DNA of 7,464 bases from an uncultured Comamonadaceae bacterium (GTDB lineage Bacteria; Pseudomonadota; Gammaproteobacteria; Burkholderiales; Burkholderiaceae_C). The stretch spans positions 1 through 7,464 of the forward strand of contig CALMOI010000075.1 in NCBI GenBank assembly GCA_937871735.1, given 5' to 3'. The notes below the pieces were generated by a model, which saw only the letters and a list, made by a program, of their open reading frames with translations, did not search any database and was not told the DNA's origin. The translations under genes and the position numbers were made by a program. Shown in pieces: positions 1 through 6,499 of the stretch; position 1 is the first letter of the stretch, and the number at the start of each line of letters is the position of its first letter.

Positions 1-1869
1 TTGGCTGAGCGCGGGCGGCTGGATTGGCCGCAGTTTTACCTGCGGCGCATTCGGCGTTTGCTGCCCGCTTTGGCGACCTTGTCGGTAGTGGTGGCGCTGG
101 TGGCAATGCTGGCCAACCCCATCGGCACGCAGGTGATGGCCGCGCAAACCGGCATTGCCGCGACGCTGTTTGTGGCCAACGCGCACCTGTACCGCTCCGC
201 GCCCGGCTACTTCAGCCCCGGCGCTGAATTCAACCCGATGCTGCACACCTGGTCGCTGGCGGTGGAGGAGCAGTTCTACCTGTTCTACCCGCTGGTGCTG
301 GCGGGTGCGTGGCGCTGGGCGGCGCGCTCCACACGGCCCGCTGTTCGGCGCTGGGGTGTGCTGGCGGTGTTGGGTGCGCTGCTGGGCGTGTCGTTTGCGC
401 TGGCTTGCGCCATGTCTTACGGCTGGGGGGCGATGCCGGGCCTGAGCGCACCTCGGCAATTTGCGTTTTACGGCTCGCCGACGCGGGCTTGGGAATTTGC
501 CGTCGGTGCCGCGCTGGCGCTGTGCAGCGCTTCGTTGCTGCGCCTGCCTGCGGGGGTGGCGCTGGGTGCGGGCTGGGTGGGTTTGGCGCTGCTAGGCTGG
601 TCGGCTTGGGGGCTGGATGGCAGCGTGCCTTTTCCCGGTTGGGTGGCTTGGGGGCCGGTCGCGGGCACCGCGCTGCTGATCGTGGGCGGCGCAGCGGGCG
701 AGAACGTGTTGACTCGCTGGCTCTCGTCCCCGCTGGCGCAGTGGATTGGTGATCGCTCCTACGGCTGGTATCTGTGGCACTGGCCGTTCGTGGTGTTTGC
801 CCGTGCGCTGTGGCCGGATCAGCCGTGGGTGTTGGTGCTGGCCTCGGCGCTGTCGCTGGTGCCAGCGTGGGCTTCTTACCGCTATATCGAGACACCGATT
901 CGCCATGCCCGCACGCCGAGCACGGCGGCCACTTTGCGGCTGGGTGCAGTCTGCGTGCTGGGGCCGCTGCTGGCGTTTGGCGGCTTGCTGCTGGCGCACC
1001 AATTTATCGTGACCCGGCCCAGTGCGCAGCCGATTCAAGCCGCGCTAGAGCTGCACATCGACGAAGTGCGCCACTGCGAGGGCGTGCGCCCCTTGCTGGC
1101 GGGGGGGCAGCCGGGTTGCACGTGGGCGGTGCCTCACGCACGCGGCCATGTGGTACTGCTGGGAGACTCTAACGCCGGGCACTTCACCGAAGCCGTGGTC
1201 AAGGCCGCCAACGACGCGGGCTACAGCGCCACCGTGGCCACGCTGGCGGGTTGCCCGCTGGTGGATGCGCAGCTCTACAACCACGGCGAACCCAACACGC
1301 AGTGCCAACATTTTGTGGCCGATGCGGTGCAGGCCATCAGCCAACTGCGGCCCAGTTTGGTGATGCTGGCCACCGCCGCAGACGGCTACATCGAAGAACC
1401 CGGCACCGGCTTGCGCGCCCATGAGTCCGCTGCCACCAGCGCGCTGGCGACCTCGCCGCAAGACAAAGCGCAAGTCTGGCAACAAGGGCTGGATCGGTTA
1501 CTGGGGCGCTTGAACCAGACCGCACCGGTGCTGGTGGTGCAGCCCGTGCCCCGTTTTCGGCATTGGGCGTTGACCCAATGCGCCGCGTGGAAAGTGGCGC
1601 TGAACCCGCTGGCCTGCGACGGCAGCACCCCGCGCGATGAGATGCAAGCCTGGCGCGCCCGCGCCGTGGCCAGCCAGCAAGCCGCTGTGGCCCGCCACCC
1701 GCGCAGCAGCAGCTTGGAACTGGCCGATGTGCTGTGCCCGCAGCCTGCGTGCAACGCCTATCAAGACGGGGTCTGGCTGTTTCGGGATGGCGCGCACCTG
1801 AGCGTGCCGGGCGCGCTGACCTTGGCGGCCCCCTTGCGCGCAGCCATCGAAGCCCGTGCCCAGCCTTGA
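1..1869 (+). CDS. OafA/YrhL-type membrane acyltransferase with C-terminal SGNH domain (5' partial)
   Basis: Integral membrane O-acyltransferase, expected to move acyl (often acetyl) groups onto cell-surface polysaccharide. The first codon in view, TTG, is probably an internal leucine. Family members begin with a first membrane helix carrying the R-x10-H motif and a glycine-rich GVDVFFVISGF-like segment; both are missing here, so roughly 60-80 residues lie upstream of the window. Visible in order: FYLRRIRRLLPAL at 13-25; HTWSLAVEEQFY at 82-93, a hallmark of acyltransferase family 3; several hydrophobic helices to about residue 340; SYGWYLWHWPF at 253-263. A periplasmic SGNH hydrolase-like domain follows, with GDSN at 388-391 (Ser390 nucleophile) and D596-x-x-H599 near the C-terminus completing the triad. 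The SGNH part is cysteine-rich, which would allow disulfides. The sugar substrate cannot be read from the sequence. The gene ends convergently with pncC. Confidence 0.93.
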   Translation: MAERGRLDWPQFYLRRIRRLLPALATLSVVVALVAMLANPIGTQVMAAQTGIAATLFVANAHLYRSAPGYFSPGAEFNPMLHTWSLAVEEQFYLFYPLVLAGAWRWAARSTRPAVRRWGVLAVLGALLGVSFALACAMSYGWGAMPGLSAPRQFAFYGSPTRAWEFAVGAALALCSASLLRLPAGVALGAGWVGLALLGWSAWGLDGSVPFPGWVAWGPVAGTALLIVGGAAGENVLTRWLSSPLAQWIGDRSYGWYLWHWPFVVFARALWPDQPWVLVLASALSLVPAWASYRYIETPIRHARTPSTAATLRLGAVCVLGPLLAFGGLLLAHQFIVTRPSAQPIQAALELHIDEVRHCEGVRPLLAGGQPGCTWAVPHARGHVVLLGDSNAGHFTEAVVKAANDAGYSATVATLAGCPLVDAQLYNHGEPNTQCQHFVADAVQAISQLRPSLVMLATAADGYIEEPGTGLRAHESAATSALATSPQDKAQVWQQGLDRLLGRLNQTAPVLVVQPVPRFRHWALTQCAAWKVALNPLACDGSTPRDEMQAWRARAVASQQAAVARHPRSSSLELADVLCPQPACNAYQDGVWLFRDGAHLSVPGALTLAAPLRAAIEARAQP

Positions 1870-1899
1870 CCTGAGGCGCGCCACCGCGCCGCGCTCAGG
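1870..1899. terminator. GC-rich hairpin between convergent genes, candidate bidirectional terminator
   Basis: The outer arms CCTGA (1870-1874) and TCAGG (1895-1899) enclose a perfect inner stem, GGCGCG (1875-1880) and CGCGCC (1885-1890), with loop CCAC; four bases (1891-1894) bulge on the 3' side. It starts one base after the acyltransferase stop and includes the pncC stop codon. No real T-tract follows on either strand, so it is not a textbook intrinsic terminator. It may instead stabilise 3' ends or act with Rho. Confidence 0.42.
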
Positions 1900-2395
1900 C
1901 TTGTTGCAGCAACTCCACCAAATGCGCCAGCGCGTGTGTGGTGGTTTGCTCGCGCACGGCGGCGCGGTTGCCATTGAACAGGCGCGCTTCCGTGCTGGTT
2001 TGCCCGGCCACATGCCATGCAAACCAGACCATGCCTACCGGCTTTTCTGGCGTGCCCCCTGTCGGCCCGGCCACGCCGGTCACTGCCACGCTGATGTGGG
2101 TGGGCGCGCTGCTGGCGTGGTGACGCGGGGCTGGACGCACCGCGCCTTCCGCCATCGCACGCGCCACGGGTTCGCTCACCGCGCCCACGGTGTCGATCAG
2201 CAAGGGGTCAACGCCCAGCATCTCGGTCTTGGCGGCGTTGGAATAGGTCACAAAGCCCCGGTCAAACCAGCGGCTAGAGCCTGACAGTTCGGTGCAAGTG
2301 GCGGCAATCAGTCCGCCGGTGCAGCTTTCGGCGGTGGTCAGCATCCAGCCGCGTTGCAGCAGCAAGCGGGCCAGTTCGGTGCAAAGGGATTCCAT
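1895..2395 (-). CDS. pncC: Nicotinamide-nucleotide amidohydrolase, CinA C-terminal family
   Basis: Stand-alone CinA C-terminal domain protein of 166 aa, the usual length of PncC/YgaD-type enzymes. These deamidate nicotinamide mononucleotide to nicotinate mononucleotide in cytoplasmic NAD salvage. Seen: TAESCTGG at 21-28 with the expected catalytic Ser24; FVTYSNAAKTEMLGV at 48-62; the glycine loop TGVAGPTGGTPEKPVG at 106-121; and NGNRAAVREQT at 141-151 with the conserved arginines. ATG at 2395 is chosen because AGAGG lies just upstream and the family begins here; the 45 codons further upstream that stay open lie inside pgpA. About eight extra residues (RPAPRHHA region, 87-98) sit between the AEGA helix and the ISVAVTG strand compared with typical members. 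The gene starts 14 nt after the pgpA stop, so it is probably co-transcribed. No N-terminal molybdopterin-binding CinA domain is present. Confidence 0.93.
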   Translation of the reverse strand: MESLCTELARLLLQRGWMLTTAESCTGGLIAATCTELSGSSRWFDRGFVTYSNAAKTEMLGVDPLLIDTVGAVSEPVARAMAEGAVRPAPRHHASSAPTHISVAVTGVAGPTGGTPEKPVGMVWFAWHVAGQTSTEARLFNGNRAAVREQTTTHALAHLVELLQQA

Positions 2396-2409
2396 GCTCG
2401 CCTCTTTGT

Positions 2410-2976
2410 TCAAAATGCAGCGCGCCACAGCGCTATCACCAGCAGCGTGCAGAAGGCGGCCACCAGGTCGTCGAGCATGATGCCCAAGCCGCCGCGCCAG
2501 CCAAATCCGTGGAACCGCCGATCCGCCCAACCCACCGGGCCGGGTTTAACCGCAACAAAAAACCGAAACAGCGCAAAGGCCACGAGCTGGCCCCAAAAGC
2601 CGGTTGGCATCACCAACCACAGCACCAGCCAGAAGGCGGCCACTTCGTCCCAGACGATTTCGCTGGGGTCAAGCAGGCGCAGCCGGTCGGCGGTGACGGT
2701 GCAAGCCCACCAGCCCACCATGATGCTGATGGCAATGATCCAGCCAATTTGCGCGGCGGCGCGCCCTTGCAGCAGCGCCAAATATGCTGCCCACGCCCAC
2801 AGCGTGCCCACCGTGCCGGGCGCAAACGGTGCCAGACCCGAGCCGCAGCCCAGCGCCATCACATGCGCGGGGTGACGCAGCATGAAGCGGGCGCTGGGGC
2901 GCTGCGGGGCCGGTGGCGGCGAGGCGGGGGCTTGCGCCTGAGATTCGGGCGATGGGGGCGTGTGATCGGGGTGCAT
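2410..2976 (-). CDS. pgpA: Phosphatidylglycerophosphatase A
   Basis: Inner-membrane phosphatase converting phosphatidylglycerol phosphate to phosphatidylglycerol. Family signatures: GCGSGLAPFAPGTVGTLWA at 43-61; DPSEIVWDEVAAFW at 103-116; and the C-terminal block FRFFVAVKPGPVGWADRR (137-154) followed by GGLGIMLDD (162-170). Hydrophobic helices lie at about 60-93, 112-142 and 168-186. Residue 141 is valine (codon GTT, 2556-2554) where family members I recall, including E. coli PgpA (FRILDMWKP), have aspartate; see findings. The N-terminal 28 residues are a proline/alanine-rich tail. ATG at 2976 has no convincing ribosome binding site, and an internal ATG at residue 32 (about 2883) is a possible alternative start. 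The gene lies 40 nt after the DUF4337 gene and 14 nt before pncC. A pgpA-cinA order is common in betaproteobacteria, where thiL often comes first; thiL is not seen here. Confidence 0.93.
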   Translation of the reverse strand: MHPDHTPPSPESQAQAPASPPPAPQRPSARFMLRHPAHVMALGCGSGLAPFAPGTVGTLWAWAAYLALLQGRAAAQIGWIIAISIMVGWWACTVTADRLRLLDPSEIVWDEVAAFWLVLWLVMPTGFWGQLVAFALFRFFVAVKPGPVGWADRRFHGFGWRGGLGIMLDDLVAAFCTLLVIALWRAAF

Positions 2977-3016
2977 GGCGTGTGATTATGTGGCGGGGCA
3001 ATTTTCCCGCGCTCGA

Positions 3017-3634
3017 TCAAGTCAGCAGTCGGATCAGGCTGTCGGGGTGCAAGGCCCAGCCCGCCAGCCCGGCGGTGCCCATCAGCACGCCAAACAGCAT
3101 GGGCACCAGCGTGGCCCAGTACAGCGGCCACAGCCCGGTCAGCGCTGTTACGGCCAGCATGGCCACGGCAATGGCCAAGGCGGCATCGGCCAAATCGAAC
3201 TGGTCATCGCGGTAATTGAGCGCGTCGTAGGTCTTTTGGTCTTGCTCGGCTTGCTGGCGCACGGCGGCTTTTTTGTCGGCTTGATCGGTGATGAGGGCGC
3301 GGTACTTGGCAATGGCCTCGTCGTAGCCCGGCGTGGGGCGGTTGGCGTTGCTGCGTGCCAATTCAAGTTGCACCACCGTGCTCTCGGCCACTTCTTGCCG
3401 CAGCGTGCGGGCTTGGTAATAGGCCCAGTGGTCAATTTTGTCGGCCTGCGCTTGCTGCATGGCTTGCACGATGTTGTCGTCTTTGACTTTGCACAGCGCC
3501 ATGAACGTTGCCAGCAATGCCACCGTGATGGCAACGGTGGCATTCAGTCGCCGTGCGCTGCGAGCCGTTGTTGCGGCTTGTTGCTCTGCTGCCTCTTGGG
3601 CAGTGGCGACAACTTCTTGCGGATCAATTTCCAT
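3017..3634 (-). CDS. DUF4337-family membrane protein
   Basis: Protein of 205 aa matching my recollection of DUF4337, a family without known function. The recognisable stretch is LNATVAITVALLATFMALC followed by KVKDDNIVQAMQQAQADKIDHWAYYQAR. One membrane helix lies at about 30-48, then a soluble alanine/glutamine/lysine-rich, probably helical or coiled-coil segment at about 50-147, then two closely spaced helices at about 149-168 and 171-194. The N-terminal 28 residues are acidic and Ala/Gln-rich. It begins only 12 nt after the LysR stop codon and has no clear Shine-Dalgarno sequence, which fits translation following that of the LysR gene. The role is unknown; the helix layout would suit a small inner-membrane protein with an internal soluble loop. 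Confidence 0.82.
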   Translation of the reverse strand: MEIDPQEVVATAQEAAEQQAATTARSARRLNATVAITVALLATFMALCKVKDDNIVQAMQQAQADKIDHWAYYQARTLRQEVAESTVVQLELARSNANRPTPGYDEAIAKYRALITDQADKKAAVRQQAEQDQKTYDALNYRDDQFDLADAALAIAVAMLAVTALTGLWPLYWATLVPMLFGVLMGTAGLAGWALHPDSLIRLLT

Positions 3635-3646
3635 GTGATGCGGTCG

Positions 3647-4564
3647 TTAAGGAGAAGAAAGGGGTTGCAACTGTGCCAGCCACGCGGCCCAGTGGTCGAT
3701 GCAGGCGCGAATTTTGGGCAGGCGCTGGCGTTGGCGCGGCATGATGGCGTAGATCGGCACGCGCTGCGCTTGCATGTGCTCGCGCAGCAGCGGCACCAAT
3801 TCGCCCCGGCGCACCAGCGGCTCGGCCAGCAAATCCATCAGCCGGGCAATGCCCACGCCGTGCTGCACCAAGCTCATCATCACCGCTGAGTTGTCGGTGC
3901 GGGTGTGGCCTTGCACGCTCAATTCGGCAGGCTGCGCGCCCGGCTTGGTGAGCAACTGCCAGCGGTTGAGCGCGGGGCTGGCACTGTTGGTCAGCAGGCG
4001 GTGCTGCTGCAAATCGTCCGGGTGCTGCGGCGTGCCGAATTGCGCCAAATAGGCCGGGGCCGCGTACAGCCTGCGGGTGTAGTCGCCAATCTCGCGCGCC
4101 ACCACCGTGTCGCTGTGCGTGGTGCCAGTGCGGATGGCAATGTCGATGCCCTCGCGCGCCATGTCGATCATGCGGTCGTCAGCATTCAGGTCGATGTGCA
4201 ATTGCGGGTACTGGGCATACAGCGTGGGCAAGCTGGGCACGATCACGGTTTGCGCCAGCAGCGGGCTGGTGCTGATGCGCACCCAGCCGCTGGGGCCGCC
4301 CAGCTTGCCCGTCAGATCAGCGCTGAGCGAGGCGGCGGTGTCCAGCAGCGTGCGGCTGTGCGCGACCAGCGTGTCGCCCTCGTCAGTGAGTGACAGGCTG
4401 TGCGTGGTGCGGTTGAGCAGCCGCACGCCGCAAGTCGATTCCAGCCGCGCCAACGCACGTGTGACTTGGCTGACCGACACATCGCGCTCACGAGCCGCCG
4501 CAGACAGCGACCCCAACTCCACCACACGCAAAAACAGCGCGACATCGTCCAGTTGCAGATTCAT
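3647..4564 (-). CDS. LysR-type transcriptional regulator
   Basis: LysR-family DNA-binding regulator of 305 aa, the standard family length. The N-terminal winged helix-turn-helix covers about 6-63: DVALFLRVVELGSLSAAARERDVSVSQVTRALARLE, then GVRLLNRTTHSLSLTDEG. An effector-binding domain follows from about 90 to 296 (VRISTSP, PQLHIDLNADDRMIDMAREGIDIAIRTG, NSAVMMSLVQHGVGIARL). It resembles the PecT/DsdC-like group with a type-2 periplasmic-binding fold; the effector is unknown. ATG at 4564 is chosen because GGGAG lies 7 nt upstream and the domain starts at once. Longer open frame upstream runs antisense through the neighbouring hydrolase gene and is not real. The gene is divergent from the isochorismatase-family hydrolase, the classical LysR target arrangement, and is 12 nt upstream of the DUF4337 gene. 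Confidence 0.92.
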   Translation of the reverse strand: MNLQLDDVALFLRVVELGSLSAAARERDVSVSQVTRALARLESTCGVRLLNRTTHSLSLTDEGDTLVAHSRTLLDTAASLSADLTGKLGGPSGWVRISTSPLLAQTVIVPSLPTLYAQYPQLHIDLNADDRMIDMAREGIDIAIRTGTTHSDTVVAREIGDYTRRLYAAPAYLAQFGTPQHPDDLQQHRLLTNSASPALNRWQLLTKPGAQPAELSVQGHTRTDNSAVMMSLVQHGVGIARLMDLLAEPLVRRGELVPLLREHMQAQRVPIYAIMPRQRQRLPKIRACIDHWAAWLAQLQPLSSP

Positions 4565-4690
4565 AAAAAAGCTCCCTCTTTTGCCAATATTGGAAAACCA
4601 ATTTTCGGTGGAGCGGGTTTCCACGGGTGTCGCATCTGCATAAAGTGGCAAGTATTCCCGAGTACCCCATAGCCCAGAAAGCTTTTTATG
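4562..4690. promoter_or_regulatory. Divergent control region between LysR and hydrolase genes
   Basis: The 123 bp between the two start codons hold overlapping palindromes: CCAATATTGG (4584-4593, perfect) and ATTGG-AAAA-CCAAT (4589-4602, perfect arms). These lie upstream of both genes and are good candidates for the LysR binding site, although strict T-N11-A symmetry is not met. A weak sigma70-like pair toward the hydrolase is TTTCCA (4618-4623) and TAAAGT (4641-4646), 17 bp apart. The edges carry a near-perfect inverted repeat over both start codons, CATAAAAAAGCT (4562-4573) and AGCTTTTTATG (4680-4690). Confidence 0.5.
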
Positions 4691-5242
4691 ACGCACGCCT
4701 TGCTGCTGATTGACATTCAAAACGACTATTTTCCCGGCGGCTTGTATCCGCTGAGTGAACCGCAAGCGGCGGCAGACCGCGCCGCCCAAGTGCTGGCCGC
4801 CTACCGGGCCCAAGGCAAGCCGGTGATCCACATCCAGCACATGGCCACCCGGCCCGGCGCAACCTTCTTTTTGCCCGACAGCGTGGGGGCTGAGATTCAC
4901 GCCAGCGTGGCCCCGCTGCCCGGCGAGGCGGTGCTGACCAAGGCTTACCCTAACAGTTTTCGTGACACCGGCCTGCACGCGCTGCTAACCCAACTGAACG
5001 TGACGCACCTGACAGTGGCCGGCATGATGACCCACCGCTGCGTCGATACCACCGTGCGCGCCGCCTTTGACCTAGGTTATCAAATCGAACTGATCCACGA
5101 CGCCTGCGCCACCCGCGACCTGAGCCACGCGGGCACCGATGTGCCCGCCGCACAGGTGCAAGCCGCGTACATGGCCGCGCTGAGCGTGGGCTTTGCGCAG
5201 GTCGTGACGGCGCAGGCTGTGTGTGCGGCGTTTCGCAATTGA
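4688..5242 (+). CDS. Cysteine hydrolase, isochorismatase family
   Basis: Cytoplasmic alpha/beta hydrolase of 184 aa in the isochorismatase/nicotinamidase-like superfamily. The expected catalytic triad is present: Asp9 in LLLIDIQNDYF, Lys85 in LTKAYPNSF, and Cys118 in AGMMTHRCVDTTVRAA. The C-terminal DACATRDLSH motif (about 136-145) is also typical. In this superfamily the cysteine attacks an amide or vinyl-ether carbon. The GMMTH(R/M)C version is common in small bacterial hydrolases of unknown substrate, so nicotinamidase, isochorismatase or another amidase cannot be decided. ATG at 4688 begins exactly at the family N-terminus; only a weak AGAAAG lies upstream. The divergent LysR gene is the likely regulator. 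The gene ends 18 nt before the convergent VOC gene; a 5-bp GTTTC/GAAAC stem there is too weak to call a terminator. Confidence 0.92.
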   Translation: MTHALLLIDIQNDYFPGGLYPLSEPQAAADRAAQVLAAYRAQGKPVIHIQHMATRPGATFFLPDSVGAEIHASVAPLPGEAVLTKAYPNSFRDTGLHALLTQLNVTHLTVAGMMTHRCVDTTVRAAFDLGYQIELIHDACATRDLSHAGTDVPAAQVQAAYMAALSVGFAQVVTAQAVCAAFRN

Positions 5243-5260
5243 AACAAGTAGGGCTATGCG

Positions 5261-5641
5261 TCACATTGCGTGCGATGCAAACACGCGCAGGCGGTGGCCG
5301 TCGGGGTCGGCGGCGGTGAACGTCCAACCAAAGTCCATGCTGGTCGGCGCTTGCAGCAGCGTCAGGCCCAGCGCTTGCCATTCGGCGTAGAGGGCACGAA
5401 CGGCGGCTTCGTCAGCCACGGGCACGCCGAGTTCCACGGCACCCGGCTGTGCGCTGGGTGGGGGCTGCACGCCATCACGCACCCACAGGCCCAGCATCAG
5501 CCTATTGGGCAGTGCAAACATGGCAAATGTGGGCGAGATTTCCACCGGCTGGCGGCCCAGCAACTGGGCGTAAAACTGCGCGCTGGCTTGCGGATTGGCG
5601 ACGTATAGAAAGACGAAATTGGGGGCAATGGCTGTGGTCAT
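5261..5641 (-). CDS. VOC-superfamily (glyoxalase/bleomycin-resistance fold) protein
   Basis: Protein of 126 aa with two beta-alpha-beta-beta-beta modules, about 7-50 (FVFLYVANPQASAQFYAQLLG) and 68-122 (VELGVPVADEAAVRALYAEWQALG, then FTAADPDGHRLRVFA). VOC proteins act as metal-dependent isomerases, dioxygenases or hydrolases, or as metal-free drug-binding proteins. The usual metal-ligand positions look altered: phenylalanine (Phe9) sits where the first-strand His is normally found, and Arg119 replaces the Glu of the DPDG-x-x-[IL]-E ending. A binding role rather than glyoxalase chemistry is therefore more likely, as inference. ATG at 5641 is supported by AGGAG just upstream. The gene lies 78 nt downstream of the WYL regulator on the same strand, a pairing I have seen in related bacteria, so it may be a regulated target. 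Confidence 0.88.
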   Translation of the reverse strand: MTTAIAPNFVFLYVANPQASAQFYAQLLGRQPVEISPTFAMFALPNRLMLGLWVRDGVQPPPSAQPGAVELGVPVADEAAVRALYAEWQALGLTLLQAPTSMDFGWTFTAADPDGHRLRVFASHAM

Positions 5642-5719
5642 GAACGGCTCCTGGATAGGGTGTTGGTCGGCGTCCCCGGCTGGGGTTGCTCGATGCCGTG
5701 ATGGTGCCTAGGGCTGCTG

Positions 5720-6499
5720 TCAGATTCTGTCAGTAGGCGGCGTCGCAATGCTCTCGCGCCAGCGTTGCAGCAAAACTTGGCGGCGGGTGGGGTAGCGGGT
5801 GCCCATGGTTTGCAAGCGGCTGATGCGGTCGGTGCGGAAGTTGCGAAAGTCCTGGCGCAGTTCGCACCACGCGGCCAGCACGCGCACTTGGGCAAAAAAG
5901 CCCAAAGCAAAGGGCCAGAGCACGCGGGTGCTGGGCTGGCCGTTCAAGTCCAGGTAATCAACCTCGATGAGCTGCTCTTGTCGGATCGCCAGCCGCAGCG
6001 TGGTCAGCCAGACCTCAGTGGGTGCGCCGGATGCGGTGGCGGGTGGGTTGTCCGGCACCAGCAGGCCGCTGGTTTCCAGCGAGCGGCGCAGCTCGTCAGG
6101 CAGCACAGCGGCGATGCGGGCCAGGGCGTGGCGCGCGGCGTCGGCCAGACGGGCGTCGGGCTGCGCGGCCACCCAGCGGCTGCCCAGGGCCAGGGCTTCG
6201 ATCTCGTCCTCGGTGAACATCAGCGGCGGCAGCATGAAGCCGGGGCGCAGCACGTAGCCGATGCCCGCCTCGCCCTCAATCGGCGCGCCCTGCGCTTGCA
6301 GCGTGGCAATGTCGCGGTACAGCGTGCGCAAACTCACCCCCATTGCCTGTGCCAGTTGCGCGCCGCTGACCGGGAAGCGATGCCGCCGCAGCTCGTCCAC
6401 CAGTTGCAGCAATCGGGCGGAGCGGGTGGCGGGGGCGTGCCCAACCCCTTTGTTATGAGCAGCCCTTGCTGCGGTTGATGGCGTGTTTGTAGCCTGCAT
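5720..6499 (-). CDS. YafY-type HTH/WYL-domain transcriptional regulator
   Basis: DNA-binding regulator of 259 aa. A DeoR-like helix-turn-helix lies at about 26-80 (RSARLLQLVDELRRHRFPVSGAQLAQAMGVSLRTLYRDIATLQAQGAPIEGEAGIGYVL), followed by a helical linker and a WYL domain at about 160-232 ending WCELRQDFRNFRTDRISRL. The tryptophan-tyrosine positions of the eponymous motif read VRVLAA here, but the conserved arginine-rich end of the domain is intact. ATG at 6499 is chosen because AAGGA (6509-6505) lies 5 nt upstream; the open frame continues 17 codons further without a better start. This leaves about 25 residues before the HTH, longer than usual, and a 47-nt overlap with the exported-protein gene in another frame. 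WYL domains bind small ligands or nucleic acid; the ligand here is unknown. The likely target is the VOC gene downstream. Confidence 0.9.
   Translation of the reverse strand: MQATNTPSTAARAAHNKGVGHAPATRSARLLQLVDELRRHRFPVSGAQLAQAMGVSLRTLYRDIATLQAQGAPIEGEAGIGYVLRPGFMLPPLMFTEDEIEALALGSRWVAAQPDARLADAARHALARIAAVLPDELRRSLETSGLLVPDNPPATASGAPTEVWLTTLRLAIRQEQLIEVDYLDLNGQPSTRVLWPFALGFFAQVRVLAAWCELRQDFRNFRTDRISRLQTMGTRYPTRRQVLLQRWRESIATPPTDRI

Noticed and set aside
230..895. Minus-strand open frame of 221 codons inside the acyltransferase.
   Set aside because: Pro/Ala/Ser/Thr/Arg-biased composition typical of antisense frames in GC-rich DNA; the plus-strand acyltransferase motifs are unmistakable.
2975..3889. 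Plus-strand open frame of 304 codons across DUF4337 and the 3' part of LysR.
   Set aside because: Its product is rich in Gln, His, Arg and Gly with no family pattern; it is the GC-driven shadow of two genes on the other strand.
4565..4978. N-terminal extension of the LysR frame by 138 codons upstream of ATG 4564.
   Set aside because: It runs antisense through the well-supported hydrolase gene. The LysR HTH begins right at ATG 4564, which has a GGGAG site at 7 nt.
5230..5245. GTTTC/GAAAC stem between the hydrolase and VOC genes as a terminator.
   Set aside because: Five AT-rich base pairs without a T-tract are expected by chance.
5765..6478. Plus-strand open frame of 237 codons opposite the WYL gene.
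   Set aside because: Low-complexity Gly/Ala/Gln/His product with no motif; the minus-strand WYL regulator explains the region.
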